Positions 1 to 8,481 of a stretch of DNA of 64,000 nt are shown here, piece by piece; the first letter of the stretch is position 1, and the number at the start of each line of letters is the position of its first letter. The stretch spans positions 17,761-81,760 of the forward strand of contig JAHDIN010000007.1 of NCBI GenBank assembly GCA_020630775.1. Direction: 5' to 3'. The translations under genes and the position numbers were made by a program. The stretch is from Saprospiraceae bacterium (GTDB taxonomy: Bacteria > Bacteroidota > Bacteroidia > Chitinophagales > Saprospiraceae). The notes beneath the pieces were generated by a model that was not told the DNA's origin, ran no database searches, and saw only the letters and a program-made list of their open reading frames with translations.

Positions 1-519
1 GTAATCTTGGTCCCTGATCCATCAATACAAATGATGAGTCAGACGGCGTTTACACCTTCATTCGGTGTAGGGCTGGCTTATAAATCCTACGTAGAAGAAT
101 TTGCCGGAGAGAACATATTCTACTTTGGTGTATCCATGCTTCAACTTCTGGAGAGAGAATCTATCTTTGACCAAGATGTCATTGCACCCAGACAGCAACA
201 TTACTTTTTGAATGCAGGATATAAGTTTTATGGTCTTGATTATGCTATTGAGCCTATCGTTCAAGTTAACTATATAGATACAGATATCAACTATGTCAAT
301 CTAGGCTTTAAATATGAATTAGAAGAAACATTCTGGGCTGGCTTAAGTTACTCTTCAGTTAATGACATCTCGATCAATGGAGGGGTTATTTTAAATGATG
401 TAGGCCGCAGATCTTCTTTCGTTAAAATAGGCGCTATTGCAGGCATTAATATGGGACAAAGCTTCAATGCAGGACCAGGTTTTGAATTTTACATGAGCTA
501 TAATTTCGAGGCAAACTAA
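1..519 (+). CDS. PorP/SprF-family type IX secretion membrane protein, C-terminal fragment
   Basis: The 5' end lies outside the window. The reading frame is open from base 1, so the TTG at base 7 in the ORF track is not the real start. The visible 170 residues are alternating amphipathic beta strands rich in Tyr, Phe and Gly (for example YFGVSMLQL and YAIEPIVQVNY) and end in the aromatic strand FEFYMSYNFEAN, typical of an outer-membrane beta-barrel. The layout fits the PorP/SprF family, whose members have structural or accessory roles in T9SS export and gliding, and are often paired with large adhesins. A partner gene, if any, would be upstream and cannot be seen. The family call is by recognition. 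Another small outer-membrane barrel is possible. Confidence 0.7.
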   Translation, partial: VILVPDPSIQMMSQTAFTPSFGVGLAYKSYVEEFAGENIFYFGVSMLQLLERESIFDQDVIAPRQQHYFLNAGYKFYGLDYAIEPIVQVNYIDTDINYVNLGFKYELEETFWAGLSYSSVNDISINGGVILNDVGRRSSFVKIGAIAGINMGQSFNAGPGFEFYMSYNFEAN

Positions 520-608
520 GGAAATATTAATATAATGAACAATGCATTTAAGTTGCATTCTAAGATCTAGGAATCATTAGAATCCCTTTATTTATGTTTC
601 CCAAAAAT

Positions 609-870
609 ACTTGCAATTCAACATATAATTTTTCTTTTCTTGCCTTTGTCTGTGATACAAAGGCAAACAAAAATCAAGGCTTCACGCATTTTTCAACGGC
701 ATAAAGAATGTAAATTCCTAAACAAGCACAAACTCGCCTTCGGCTCAAACATGCCATTGTTTTTAACGGAATTTACATTCGTTAAGCCTAAAATGCGCAA
801 GGCCAAATCTCATCCCTTCATTGCCTTACCTCATGCCACACTCACCATACCTTTAAAAACTTGCAATCCA
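609..870. repeat. Palindromic intergenic element bracketed by a short direct repeat
   Basis: The 566-base gap between the first gene and lepB is dominated by inverted repeats. TTGCCTTTGT (640-649) pairs perfectly with ACAAAGGCAA (657-666). GAATGTAAATTCC (706-718) pairs perfectly with GGAATTTACATTC (768-780), and CGCATTTT (685-692) with AAAATGCG (790-797). A GCCTTCGGC hairpin lies between the arms, and CCAAAT/ATTTGG forms another hairpin at 868-884. ACTTGCAATTCA at 609 and ACTTGCAATCCA at 859 match at 11 of 12 positions and may mark the boundaries. The 87-residue ORF at 640-903 is best read as an accidental reading through this element. It resembles a dispersed, non-autonomous palindromic repeat, but no second copy is present in this window. 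No coding function is claimed for the rest of the gap. Confidence 0.55.
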
Positions 871-1078
871 AATGCCCTATTTGGTCGGTTTATATCATTT
901 TAGTTACATGATATACCTCAAGCTATAGAGATGTTTTCTGACATAGAAGTAGGGAAATAGCAACAAATTTATGTGGCGTTCTAGTGATCAAATGGTATTC
1001 GTGACTAAAAATCAAGTTTTGGTCTGCTATATCAGCGAACTTATCCTATTTAAGAAGTTCATAACACCAAGGCTTTGT

Positions 1079-1086
1079 TATCTTTG
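1079..1086 (+). promoter_or_regulatory. Candidate Bacteroidota -7 box for lepB
   Basis: TATCTTTG matches the TAnnTTTG -7 consensus of the Bacteroidota primary sigma factor. No convincing -33 TTG stands at the usual spacing. The box ends on the GTG called as the lepB start by the ORF track, so transcription would begin only a few bases later. The motif is short and will also occur by chance. Confidence 0.35.
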
Positions 1087-1103
1087 TGCAAAACATAGAT
1101 AAC

Positions 1104-2723
1104 GTGTTCCTAGTAGTATTTTTAATTGTATTTTATATTCTATTGAGCATCAGCTTATACTTTTTATTCCCCAAAGCTGGCGTTGATGGTGTCAAAGGTT
1201 TGATACCGGGAGTCAACTTTATAGAGTGGAGTAAATTAATTGGAAGACCTAAATGGTATCCTTTGCTCTTGCTCGTACCTATCCTAAATATTTTTATTTT
1301 TTGTGGAATGGCTGTAGATCTCGTAAGGTCATTCAAAAAATATAAATTCAAACATACAGCAGGTGCTGTCTTAGCTGCCCCATTGGCTTTCTATCAATTA
1401 TCAAAAAAGAAAGATGTAGCATATGATGGCCCTAACTATATCAAAGAAAAAGAGTTCTTGAAGAACTACAACAAGGAAATGCATGAGGCGAGAAAGAAAG
1501 GTGATAAAAGAAAAATTGAAAGACTAGATAAAAACAATCCTTATAAAAAATCTTTCTTTAGAGAATGGACAGAATCCATTTTCTTCGCAGTTTTCGCTGC
1601 AGCTTTTATACGTATGTTTTTTATAGAAGCATTCGTCATACCCACACCATCTATGGAAGGTTCTTTGATGGTAGGAGATTTCCTTTTTGTATCAAAACCA
1701 AGTTATGGCATAAGGACACCGATGACGGTAGCGATGCTTCCTTTATTACATAACAGAATACCATTTTCAGACTCCGAATCATATCTTAAAAAACCAAGCT
1801 TAGACTACCACAGGCTTCCAGGTTTAGAAAGTATTGAAAGAAACAAACCTATTGTCTTTAACTGGCCTGTTGGAGATACAGTATATGTTACAAGTGCCAG
1901 ACCTTACGCTATAGGTCAAGTTCGGCGTGATCCGAGCATGATGAATAGAGATCCAGAGTTAAGTAAGAAAGTAAGAAAAAAGAACTTTGTTGTCAGGCCT
2001 ATTGATAAAAAAGACCACTATATAAAAAGGTGTGTAGCCATGCCAGGAGATTCGCTAGAGATTAAAGATGGTCAGATCTATATCAATGGAGAGAAAGGAA
2101 AGAATCCTGAAAAAATGCAATTCCTTTACAAAGTCAATGGAGACTTTAGAGCGATAAGTAAGAAGAAATTGAAGGATTGGAATATTGCCCAAACCAAGGC
2201 CAGTGTCTTGGGCAACATGAGTAATCCATCCTACCTCTATTTAACAGATGATCAATTTGAAAAACTGCAGGCGTACAAAGACAAGTTTACCTTAACCAAT
2301 TACGAGCATGAAGCTTCTCCGAGCACCCTATTCCCATTTGATTCTAAACTCTATCCAAATCAAAGCATAAACAACTATGGACCAATTTGGATACCTCAAC
2401 AAGGCGCAACCGTAGATATTTCGATGGATAATATTTCTTTATATCGTCGTATCATAGATGTATATGAAAACAATGATTTTGAAATAAAGAATAACAAGAT
2501 TTTCATAAATGGTGCAGAAGCCAATACGTATACATTCAAGCAGGATTATTATTGGGCTATGGGAGACAACAGAGACAATAGTGAAGATTCTCGAGCTTGG
2601 GGTTATGTACCGCATGATCATATAGTTGGTAAACCATTATTCATTTGGTTCTCTACCAAGAATGCCAATTGGAGAGATGGAATTAGATTCAATAGAATGT
2701 TTAAATCCGCAGATGTTGACTAG
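1104..2723 (+). CDS. lepB: Signal peptidase I (long Bacteroidota form)
   Basis: Removes signal peptides from exported pre-proteins at the inner membrane. In the 545-residue ORF numbering, the S26 boxes are all present: nucleophile Ser189 in IPTPSMEGSL, general base Lys314 in HYIKRCVAMPGD, and the C-terminal GDNRDNSEDSR at 493-503. The N-terminus has two hydrophobic segments (about 6-27 and 57-80), then a basic cytoplasmic stretch and a third membrane helix just before the Ser box. The roughly 125-residue insert between Ser and Lys boxes and the insert before the last box make it much longer than E. coli LepB, as is usual for this phylum. The ORF track starts at GTG 1086, inside a -7 box. GTG 1104 is preferred because it leaves room for transcription initiation, but this is inference. 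The stop overlaps the next start by 11 bases. Confidence 0.93.
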   Translation: MFLVVFLIVFYILLSISLYFLFPKAGVDGVKGLIPGVNFIEWSKLIGRPKWYPLLLLVPILNIFIFCGMAVDLVRSFKKYKFKHTAGAVLAAPLAFYQLSKKKDVAYDGPNYIKEKEFLKNYNKEMHEARKKGDKRKIERLDKNNPYKKSFFREWTESIFFAVFAAAFIRMFFIEAFVIPTPSMEGSLMVGDFLFVSKPSYGIRTPMTVAMLPLLHNRIPFSDSESYLKKPSLDYHRLPGLESIERNKPIVFNWPVGDTVYVTSARPYAIGQVRRDPSMMNRDPELSKKVRKKNFVVRPIDKKDHYIKRCVAMPGDSLEIKDGQIYINGEKGKNPEKMQFLYKVNGDFRAISKKKLKDWNIAQTKASVLGNMSNPSYLYLTDDQFEKLQAYKDKFTLTNYEHEASPSTLFPFDSKLYPNQSINNYGPIWIPQQGATVDISMDNISLYRRIIDVYENNDFEIKNNKIFINGAEANTYTFKQDYYWAMGDNRDNSEDSRAWGYVPHDHIVGKPLFIWFSTKNANWRDGIRFNRMFKSADVD

Positions 2724-3591
2724 AACCATAATACTGTTATTGCTAAGCAGCACGATGTTGTCTGCTCAACTGCCGAACACCAATATCTATATGTTGACAC
2801 TGACTAAAGGTGGCGGCAAATACAATATCAAGGCGCCAGTCTTTATGACTGTATTTAATAAGACTGGATACAACAATCAACCGAGTTTTATCAGTGATGA
2901 TGAAATCGTATTCACAACAAATTATTACTCCGCGGATCAAACAGAAATTTCAAAGTTCGATCTATACGAAGAAACATTGACACGTTTAACCTATACTGAC
3001 GAGAGCGAGTATTCGCCTCAAAAGTCAGGCAAGGACGGCGCTATAAGCTGCGTAAGAGTTGAAATGGATGGTAAGACGCAAACTTTAAGTATTTATCCAG
3101 GCGACGGAATTGGTTATGCCAAACGCGTTTTACACAATACAAACAACATTGGCTATTACGAATGGATGGACAACAATGAAGTGGCCTTGTTTTTAGTAGA
3201 GGCTCCAGATCACAATCTCGCCATTGCCAATTCGAAATCGGAAAGAAGGAAAATAATATTAGATAAAATTGGTCGCAGTCTTCATAAATCGTTGAACGGC
3301 GAATTGTACTTCCTCCATAAAGAAACAGAAAGTGATTGGATCATTAAATCGTACAATTTGCTAACAAACAAGAGCAGGATCATCACTAAAAGCTTGCAAG
3401 GTGTAGAAGACTTTGAATTGTTAAACGATGGATCTATTTTAATGGGGAAAGGCAGTAAATTATACAGATATGATCCTAAATCTGCTTCAAAAGAATGGCA
3501 ATTGATTTCAGATTTATCGGGTTATGGTATTAAAAATATAACCAGAATGGCTGCTCGGAAAAACAGATTAGTTATTGTCGATACAGAGTAA
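2713..3591 (+). CDS. Secreted six-bladed beta-propeller-like protein, unknown function
   Basis: About 292 residues if started at ATG 2713 (MLTRTIILLL), which gives a clean signal peptide ending near LSAQ. The longer ORF-track start at 2626 would add 29 residues encoded inside lepB and hide the signal peptide. The rest consists of repeated short strands of the TolB/WD40-like type (NQPSFISDDEIVFTTNYY, YEWMDNNEVALFL, DFELLNDGSILMGKGSKLYRYD), consistent with a beta-propeller. No catalytic motif or sorting domain is visible. The start overlaps the end of lepB by 11 bases, so the two are probably co-transcribed and translationally coupled. The function is not known; a periplasmic binding or scaffold role is plausible. 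Confidence 0.7.
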   Translation: MLTRTIILLLLSSTMLSAQLPNTNIYMLTLTKGGGKYNIKAPVFMTVFNKTGYNNQPSFISDDEIVFTTNYYSADQTEISKFDLYEETLTRLTYTDESEYSPQKSGKDGAISCVRVEMDGKTQTLSIYPGDGIGYAKRVLHNTNNIGYYEWMDNNEVALFLVEAPDHNLAIANSKSERRKIILDKIGRSLHKSLNGELYFLHKETESDWIIKSYNLLTNKSRIITKSLQGVEDFELLNDGSILMGKGSKLYRYDPKSASKEWQLISDLSGYGIKNITRMAARKNRLVIVDTE

Positions 3592-3670
3592 TTTGACATT
3601 GCTCAAAATGTCTTGAGGGATGCGCTTGCATTCTCCCTATTTGTGGTATTTTTAAGCAACAATCATTTTT

Positions 3671-5263
3671 ATGAAAGCCTTATTTATTATTATTCTTTCA
3701 ACTTTGTTTTGTTTTCCACTTACTGCACAAAATAACGATTGGATTATACAAACAAATACGCCATTAGTTCTAAATGACTACAAGAATGCGCATCAAGGCA
3801 TCACGCTTGAGACACTTTGTGAAACACTAAACATTTACCGACTACAACACAACGAAAGCATCACACAAGAGGAAGCGCTTCAACTTCTCCAAATAGAAAG
3901 AAAACTCCAACATATTTCGCCAAATCTGACTTTAGAAAAAAGAATGATTCCAAATGATGCACTTTATACAGATCAGTATCATTTGCGTATGATTGAAATG
4001 GAGAGGGTTTGGCAAGAAACCACAGGCATTAGTCCTGAGCCCGGATTTGAACCAGTTATAGCCTTATTGGATGAAGGCTTCGATTCTAGACATGAGGATT
4101 TCGAAAGTAACATATGGTTGAATGAGGCGGAGATCCCAAATGACGGCATAGATAATGATAACAATACATTTATAGATGACTATAGAGGCATTAATGTTCA
4201 ATTAAAAAATGACGAACATATTCTGGACACGCACGGAACTCAAGTTGCTGGCATCATGTCAGCGAGAGGAAACAATACCATTGGTATTGCTGGCGTGAGT
4301 TGGAATACTAAAATGCTATTGATTAGTGGTGTTACCAATATAGCGGAAATCATTTCTGGATTTGACTACACTTACAATTTAAAGAAGCTGTACATTGATA
4401 GTAATGGACAAAGAGGAGCCAATATTGTTGTCTCTAATTTTTCCGGAGGTCTATCAAGATTTTTCCCTGAGGACTTTCCTGCATGGTGTAGCATGTATGA
4501 CTTAATGGGCTCTGTTGGCATTCTTAGCGTAGGCGCTGTCGCGAATGAAGGTTTTGATGCCTCAATTGTAGGCGACCTACCTACCCTTTGCACTAGTCCA
4601 CATTTGATCACCGTAACTAACAATAATCAAAATGATCAATTGGTTGCCGATGCAGCTTTTAATGCTGAGCATGTAGACATATCTGCACCAGGAGAAAACA
4701 TCATTTCAACTGACATCAATAATACCTATAAAAGTATTACAGGCACAAGCGCTTCTACACCTCAAGTTGCAGCGGTTGCCGCCCTATTGTACACACTTGA
4801 TTGTGAAGACATTGTTGATCTAAGCCAAAATGATCCAGAAAATTTTGCCTTAAGAGTCAAAGATGCGATTATGAAAAGTGTAGATAAAAATAGCAGTTAC
4901 GAACCGACAGTTTCAAAAGGGCGTATCAATGCGTACAATGCACTTTTAGAATTAGCTGATGTTTGCGGACAAGTCGAACAAGGCGCACTTTCCCTTGACA
5001 ATATGTACCCCAATCCTATTCGTAATAGCGAAGATCTTATTATTGAATATACCACTGACAACTCCAATCTACATACGCTTAACATTTTTAATGTCGTTGG
5101 GCAAAGAGTTTATACTGAGAGCTTCACACCTTCGATTTTCTCTTTAAAGCAGATTAGGCTTCCAAGGGGCTTTCAAGAATTAGCGGAAGGTCTTTATTGG
5201 GTAGAAATCAGCAACGAAAATGATAAGAGCGCGAAGAAGCTCATGTTTATGAATTGGAAATAG
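3671..5263 (+). CDS. Secreted subtilisin-like serine protease (S8) with T9SS sorting domain
   Basis: 530 residues with an N-terminal signal peptide (to about LTAQ, residue 20), a short pro-region, and an S8 catalytic domain. The triad is visible: Asp134 in VIALLDEGFD, His188 in DTHGTQVAGI, and Ser360 in TGTSASTPQVA, with the oxyanion Asn292 in AVANEGFD. An Asp/Asn-rich loop (GIDNDNNTFIDD) resembles the calcium loops of Bacteroidota subtilases. The last 85 or so residues (from MYPNPIRN, ending YWVEISNENDKSAKKLMF) are a type A T9SS C-terminal domain, so the product should be exported across the outer membrane. It is probably a digestive surface or extracellular protease. The ATG at 3671 directly precedes a good signal sequence. 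Confidence 0.9.
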   Translation: MKALFIIILSTLFCFPLTAQNNDWIIQTNTPLVLNDYKNAHQGITLETLCETLNIYRLQHNESITQEEALQLLQIERKLQHISPNLTLEKRMIPNDALYTDQYHLRMIEMERVWQETTGISPEPGFEPVIALLDEGFDSRHEDFESNIWLNEAEIPNDGIDNDNNTFIDDYRGINVQLKNDEHILDTHGTQVAGIMSARGNNTIGIAGVSWNTKMLLISGVTNIAEIISGFDYTYNLKKLYIDSNGQRGANIVVSNFSGGLSRFFPEDFPAWCSMYDLMGSVGILSVGAVANEGFDASIVGDLPTLCTSPHLITVTNNNQNDQLVADAAFNAEHVDISAPGENIISTDINNTYKSITGTSASTPQVAAVAALLYTLDCEDIVDLSQNDPENFALRVKDAIMKSVDKNSSYEPTVSKGRINAYNALLELADVCGQVEQGALSLDNMYPNPIRNSEDLIIEYTTDNSNLHTLNIFNVVGQRVYTESFTPSIFSLKQIRLPRGFQELAEGLYWVEISNENDKSAKKLMFMNWK

Positions 5264-5270
5264 GCTAGTC

Positions 5271-5302
5271 GCGGTTTCGCGGTTTCGCGGTTTCGCGGTT
5301 TC
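5271..5302. repeat. Tandem array, GCGGTTTC x4
   Basis: Four exact copies of an 8-base unit begin 8 bases after the subtilase stop codon. The rest of the gap to the next gene (5303-5448) includes a degenerate CCTCTAAACC-like stretch (5387-5399), whose reverse complement recurs after miaE at 36846-36858. Confidence 0.9.
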
Positions 5303-5448
5303 TAACGAAATTGATCTCGTTGAATGCTGTTCAATTTTTGACCAGAAAAAACTAAGACAAAAGCCCTATTAAGCCTCTGATCCTTTAGACCTCTAAACCA
5401 ATTCCGCCTTGAAACCTCGAAACCTTTAAACCATCACTCCTCCCAAAA

Positions 5449-5862
5449 TCACACCTTCCAGCGTTCTTCATTCGTGCCATTTATCATATCATCTCTTGTA
5501 TTCTTTTGTACGGCGATAGCGCCAAACATAGACAGCAAAAATGCAAAGGCATAGAATCCTTTTTCGCTAGGTAATAAGTCCGCATTCCAAAGTCCAATGA
5601 TCAAAAGAACAATGGATAATGCTGTACCAAACCAGCAAATATTATAATATATATCAGTGACGGGGATACCTTCCATTTTGTCACGTACACTCTTTTGCAG
5701 TGAAACGACACCAAATAATCCAAACATAAGTAAGGTAAAATAGTACCCCTTTTCGTTAAGCATCATTTCGGCTCTCCATAAGCCTATCAAATAACCAATG
5801 ATACCTGTTAATGTTGCCAACCATGATGCCGCAACAAACGCTGAAGATGTTTTCTTAGTCAT
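5449..5862 (-). CDS. yiaA: YiaA/YiaB-type inner membrane protein
   Basis: 137 residues forming four transmembrane helices as two related halves. Each half contains a helix pair with the pattern IGLW.AE/D...EKG.Y.....L..FG....QK..RD, the signature of the YiaAB two-helix domain. The halves match closely ([21 protein letters not shown] versus [21 protein letters not shown]), which supports an internal duplication. E. coli YiaA is an inner-membrane protein of unclear function, linked to stress in some bacteria. It stands alone on the minus strand, with an operator-like palindrome about 30-60 bases upstream of the ATG. Confidence 0.8.
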   Translation of the reverse strand: MTKKTSSAFVAASWLATLTGIIGYLIGLWRAEMMLNEKGYYFTLLMFGLFGVVSLQKSVRDKMEGIPVTDIYYNICWFGTALSIVLLIIGLWNADLLPSEKGFYAFAFLLSMFGAIAVQKNTRDDMINGTNEERWKV

Positions 5863-5891
5863 GATTTAAATTTTTACATGTTATAAAATAT

Positions 5892-5919
5892 CGGTTAACA
5901 TCGTTGTCAACCGGTTACA
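5892..5919. promoter_or_regulatory. Operator-like inverted repeats upstream of yiaA
   Basis: CGGTTAACA and TGTCAACCG form an inverted repeat (8 of 9 matching) around TCGT. They overlap a second near-palindrome, TGTCAACCGGTTACA (5905-5919), centred on AACCGGTT. This resembles LacI-family operators. It is 30-57 bases upstream of the yiaA ATG. No LacI regulator is encoded in the window. Confidence 0.4.
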
Positions 5920-6013
5920 TGACAAAGTAAAGTGGCGTTCGTTTGGGAAAAGTTGATGTATGGTAAGTTTTTGTGAGGAACCGAGAAGATGGGTGACTCG
6001 GCAGTCTCGGGGT

Positions 6014-6064
6014 CTCGGCGGGCTCGGGGGGCTCGGGGGGCTCGGCGGGCTCGGCGGGCTCGGG
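6014..6064. repeat. G-rich 9-base tandem array
   Basis: Five full copies of CTCGGCGGG or CTCGGGGGG plus a partial copy, far more G-rich than the surroundings. It abuts GTCTCGGGGTCTCGG at 6004-6018, of which an exact inverted copy lies at 6781-6795 on the other side of the next gene. Confidence 0.85.
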
Positions 6065-6080
6065 CCAATATTTACTTGGG

Positions 6081-6641
6081 TTAAATCAATTTAATGTGGC
6101 TTCTCATTTTGTTCGCTTCTTCTAATACGCCGATACTGCCTATTTTATCAACAGCCATTTTATCATGAATTTGATACTTTAATTGTCTTGAAGTTTTATT
6201 AATCTCTCTCCAACTCCACTGGTTGACACTTCCATTAAAATGGTCAATACTTTCATTTCTTATCGCGCCTTTTTCATTAAAGTGACTGATACCTGATTGG
6301 TACAATTGGTTCTTTTTAATTCCACCGAAATAGAGTTGAATCATTCCCCATCCATCAGTAGAATATCTGAATGTATGTCCTTTACATTTAGAAGGGTCAA
6401 GATCAATGCGCCTAAACAATGGTTCGCCTTCATGTTTAGGACACCACATTTGAAAGGTGACAGCAAATTTATGCCCATTTACAAGGTCGAACTTATTAAC
6501 AATCTCTTGAACTGATTTATATTCACAAATCCTTTCACCATAAGAGGATCCTCTATCAAAAAGTCTTAATTCTGTTTTATTGAAAATAAATTCAAGTATC
6601 TGCTTTTTGTCATTATAACCTGCATAAAAATTATAAGTCAT
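6081..6641 (-). CDS. Hypothetical protein, unrecognised family
   Basis: The likely start is ATG 6641 (MTYNFYAGYND), giving 186 residues; the ORF-track start at 6683 adds 14 residues of unlikely sequence. The protein is soluble, without signal peptide or membrane segment. Notable stretches are LFDRGSSYGERI, FQMWCPKHEGEP, RRIDLDPSKCKGHTFRYSTDGWG and MIQLYFGG. The Trp/Cys/His/Gly-rich centre looks like a compact conserved fold, and its length and composition suggest a real gene. I do not recognise the family and assign no function. The gene lies between a G-rich array (6014-6064) and C-rich repeats (6756-6796) that contain exact inverted 15-mers, which makes it look like a bracketed cassette. 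Confidence 0.6.
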   Translation of the reverse strand: MTYNFYAGYNDKKQILEFIFNKTELRLFDRGSSYGERICEYKSVQEIVNKFDLVNGHKFAVTFQMWCPKHEGEPLFRRIDLDPSKCKGHTFRYSTDGWGMIQLYFGGIKKNQLYQSGISHFNEKGAIRNESIDHFNGSVNQWSWREINKTSRQLKYQIHDKMAVDKIGSIGVLEEANKMRSHIKLI

Positions 6642-6755
6642 TATGTAGATATACTTTTCAATTAAAAAAAGGTAAATCTTCAAAAAACAGAGTCACCTAT
6701 ACACCCATATTCTTTTAGATCTTTAAACCTTATTATCGATCCAGACAAAAAAAGC

Positions 6756-6796
6756 ACCGAGATACCGAGAACCCCAGAAACCGAGACCCCGAGACC
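6756..6796. repeat. CCGAGA-type short repeats, inverted relative to 6004-6018
   Basis: Degenerate repetition of CCGAGA and ACCCC. Bases 6781-6795 (CCGAGACCCCGAGAC) are the exact reverse complement of 6004-6018, so the pair flanks the hypothetical gene at 6081-6641. Confidence 0.8.
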
Positions 6797-6804
6797 AAAG
6801 CCTC

Positions 6805-8214
6805 CTACCCCTTCCTCGCATCCAACGCCACTCGAACTTCATTCGCTCTTTCCTCTGAAATCTCATAGTCACGCATCACGAAAATGGCGATCAGTGTACC
6901 GAATATTGGCAATCCTGTAAAGACATATCTTAAACCAGTGATGGCATCAACTTGATCTGCTGCGGCATTGGCAGCATCAAACCCGACAACCGATAGAATG
7001 ATGCCACTTAGTCCTCCAGCTATGGCAAAGCCAAATTTGACCATCCACCAATAAATGGCGCCGAATATGCCTTCTCTTCTTTTACCTGTATTTAATTCAT
7101 CAAGGTCAATAACATCGGCGGTCATGGACATCATTAATGTGAATAAACCACCGATTCCAAATGAAAAGAATGGTAGTGCTATTAAAAAGAGATAAGGCTT
7201 GCCGGGCACAAAAAGCACCAAAAACATTAAGTAACCGATTATCGATACACCCTGAGAAATCAAGAATGTCTTTTTCTTACCCCAAACTTTAGAAAGTCTG
7301 GTAATGATAGGTATTACTATAAACGTTGTAGCTAAGGCACCAACGCAACCAAATAAGGTCGGCCAAATCCCAGCAGCACCAGCATCTCCATTAAACAGAT
7401 AATAGACAATAATAAAAAATGAAAAAGCGGCAACAGTATTGAATGCATTAAATATAAAGAAAGTAGCTATGCACAATTGTCTAAATGCTTTAATTTTAAA
7501 AGCCTCAACAAATGATTTTGCAATTTTTACCAAACTACTCATTGAGTTTGATAAGGATAAGGATTCGTAATCTCTATCTACAGTAGATTCACTTTTAATA
7601 AATATAGCAGGCACCATAGCTAGAATAGCGCAAATCACGCCTACCCAAATAGCCAATTCCCTGGTCGCCGCTTCCGGAGAAGCAAACCATTCTGGATCAT
7701 AGATTATTACCCAGAACCAAGGAGCAATCACCCATGCCCATTGTCCTATCCACTGAGCTACTGCCATAATATTGGTCCTTTCATGGAAGTCGTCACTCAT
7801 CTCATAACCCATAGCTACGTACGGCACACTGAATATGGTCAAGCCGAAGTAAAAGACAAAAGACCAAGCCATGAAATAGGTGAAATTATAATTTACTGTA
7901 TTGTCTTTATACAATTGCCACATCATTACATAGGAAATACCCATGATAATGGCACCTACAAAGACATACTGCCTTCTCCTTCCCCATTTAGATTTAGTAT
8001 TATCAGAAATGAAACCCATAATAGGATCTGTCAAGGCATCAAATACTCTAGGAACAAAAAAGATTAATCCCCACATCCAACCTGGAAATCCTAGGTCTTG
8101 AACTAATACCACCATGAAGATGCCTAAAATAGCTGGGAACATTTGATTGGCCAACATGCCTATACCGAAGGCCACTTTCTGACCAAAAGGAACTGATTTT
8201 GAAGGAGTACTCAT
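6805..8214 (-). CDS. MFS transporter of the GPH (glycoside:cation symporter) family
   Basis: 469 residues with about twelve transmembrane helices. The cytoplasmic signature DPIMGFISDNTKSKWGRRRQY after helix 2 is the GPH/MelB form of the DPxxGxxxDxxxxxxGRRR motif, so sodium- or proton-coupled uptake of a glycoside is expected. A second conserved region (MTADVIDLDELNTGKRREGIFGA) is also typical of this family. It is the first gene of a run of glycan genes on the same strand, with a GH17, a glucan-phosphorylase-like protein and a clan GH-A hydrolase at 9.5-15.9 kb. The inferred substrate is therefore a beta-1,3-gluco-oligosaccharide. A LacI-type operator-like palindrome lies about 55 bases upstream. 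Confidence 0.88.
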   Translation of the reverse strand: MSTPSKSVPFGQKVAFGIGMLANQMFPAILGIFMVVLVQDLGFPGWMWGLIFFVPRVFDALTDPIMGFISDNTKSKWGRRRQYVFVGAIIMGISYVMMWQLYKDNTVNYNFTYFMAWSFVFYFGLTIFSVPYVAMGYEMSDDFHERTNIMAVAQWIGQWAWVIAPWFWVIIYDPEWFASPEAATRELAIWVGVICAILAMVPAIFIKSESTVDRDYESLSLSNSMSSLVKIAKSFVEAFKIKAFRQLCIATFFIFNAFNTVAAFSFFIIVYYLFNGDAGAAGIWPTLFGCVGALATTFIVIPIITRLSKVWGKKKTFLISQGVSIIGYLMFLVLFVPGKPYLFLIALPFFSFGIGGLFTLMMSMTADVIDLDELNTGKRREGIFGAIYWWMVKFGFAIAGGLSGIILSVVGFDAANAAADQVDAITGLRYVFTGLPIFGTLIAIFVMRDYEISEERANEVRVALDARKG

Positions 8215-8267
8215 AAGTTAAATATTAAGCCATTGTTATAGCTTGCAGATTGTAATATAGTAAAATC

Positions 8268-8281
8268 TGTCAACGTTAACT
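8268..8281. promoter_or_regulatory. Operator-like site upstream of the GPH transporter
   Basis: TGTCAACGTTAACT is a near-palindrome centred on AACGTT, about 55 bases before the transporter ATG. It shares TGTCAAC with the yiaA site at 5905. It also lies in the divergent region shared with the carbohydrate-binding protein at 8482. It is a LacI-family-like candidate only. Nothing else stands out in the 8215-8481 gap. Confidence 0.35.
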
Positions 8282-8481
8282 AGCCCATTCAAAATGAAGA
8301 AATCTGGACCACTCCCTTTAATAAGCGTAAAGTAATGGACAAATAACTCTATCAATGAGCATATTTTGCAAGCCCTTTGACAAAAGTAAGCGATCCAATT
8401 TGGAATGCTGAATTAAGCTTATTACCTATGTAGCAACACTTTAGAAAAGCCTTTTAGAAAACAATCTAACACCCTTTTAAT

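Noticed and set aside
640-903. 87-residue ORF between the first gene and lepB
   Set aside because: It runs through perfect inverted repeats and hairpins, and its composition follows the palindromes. Treated as part of a repeat element.
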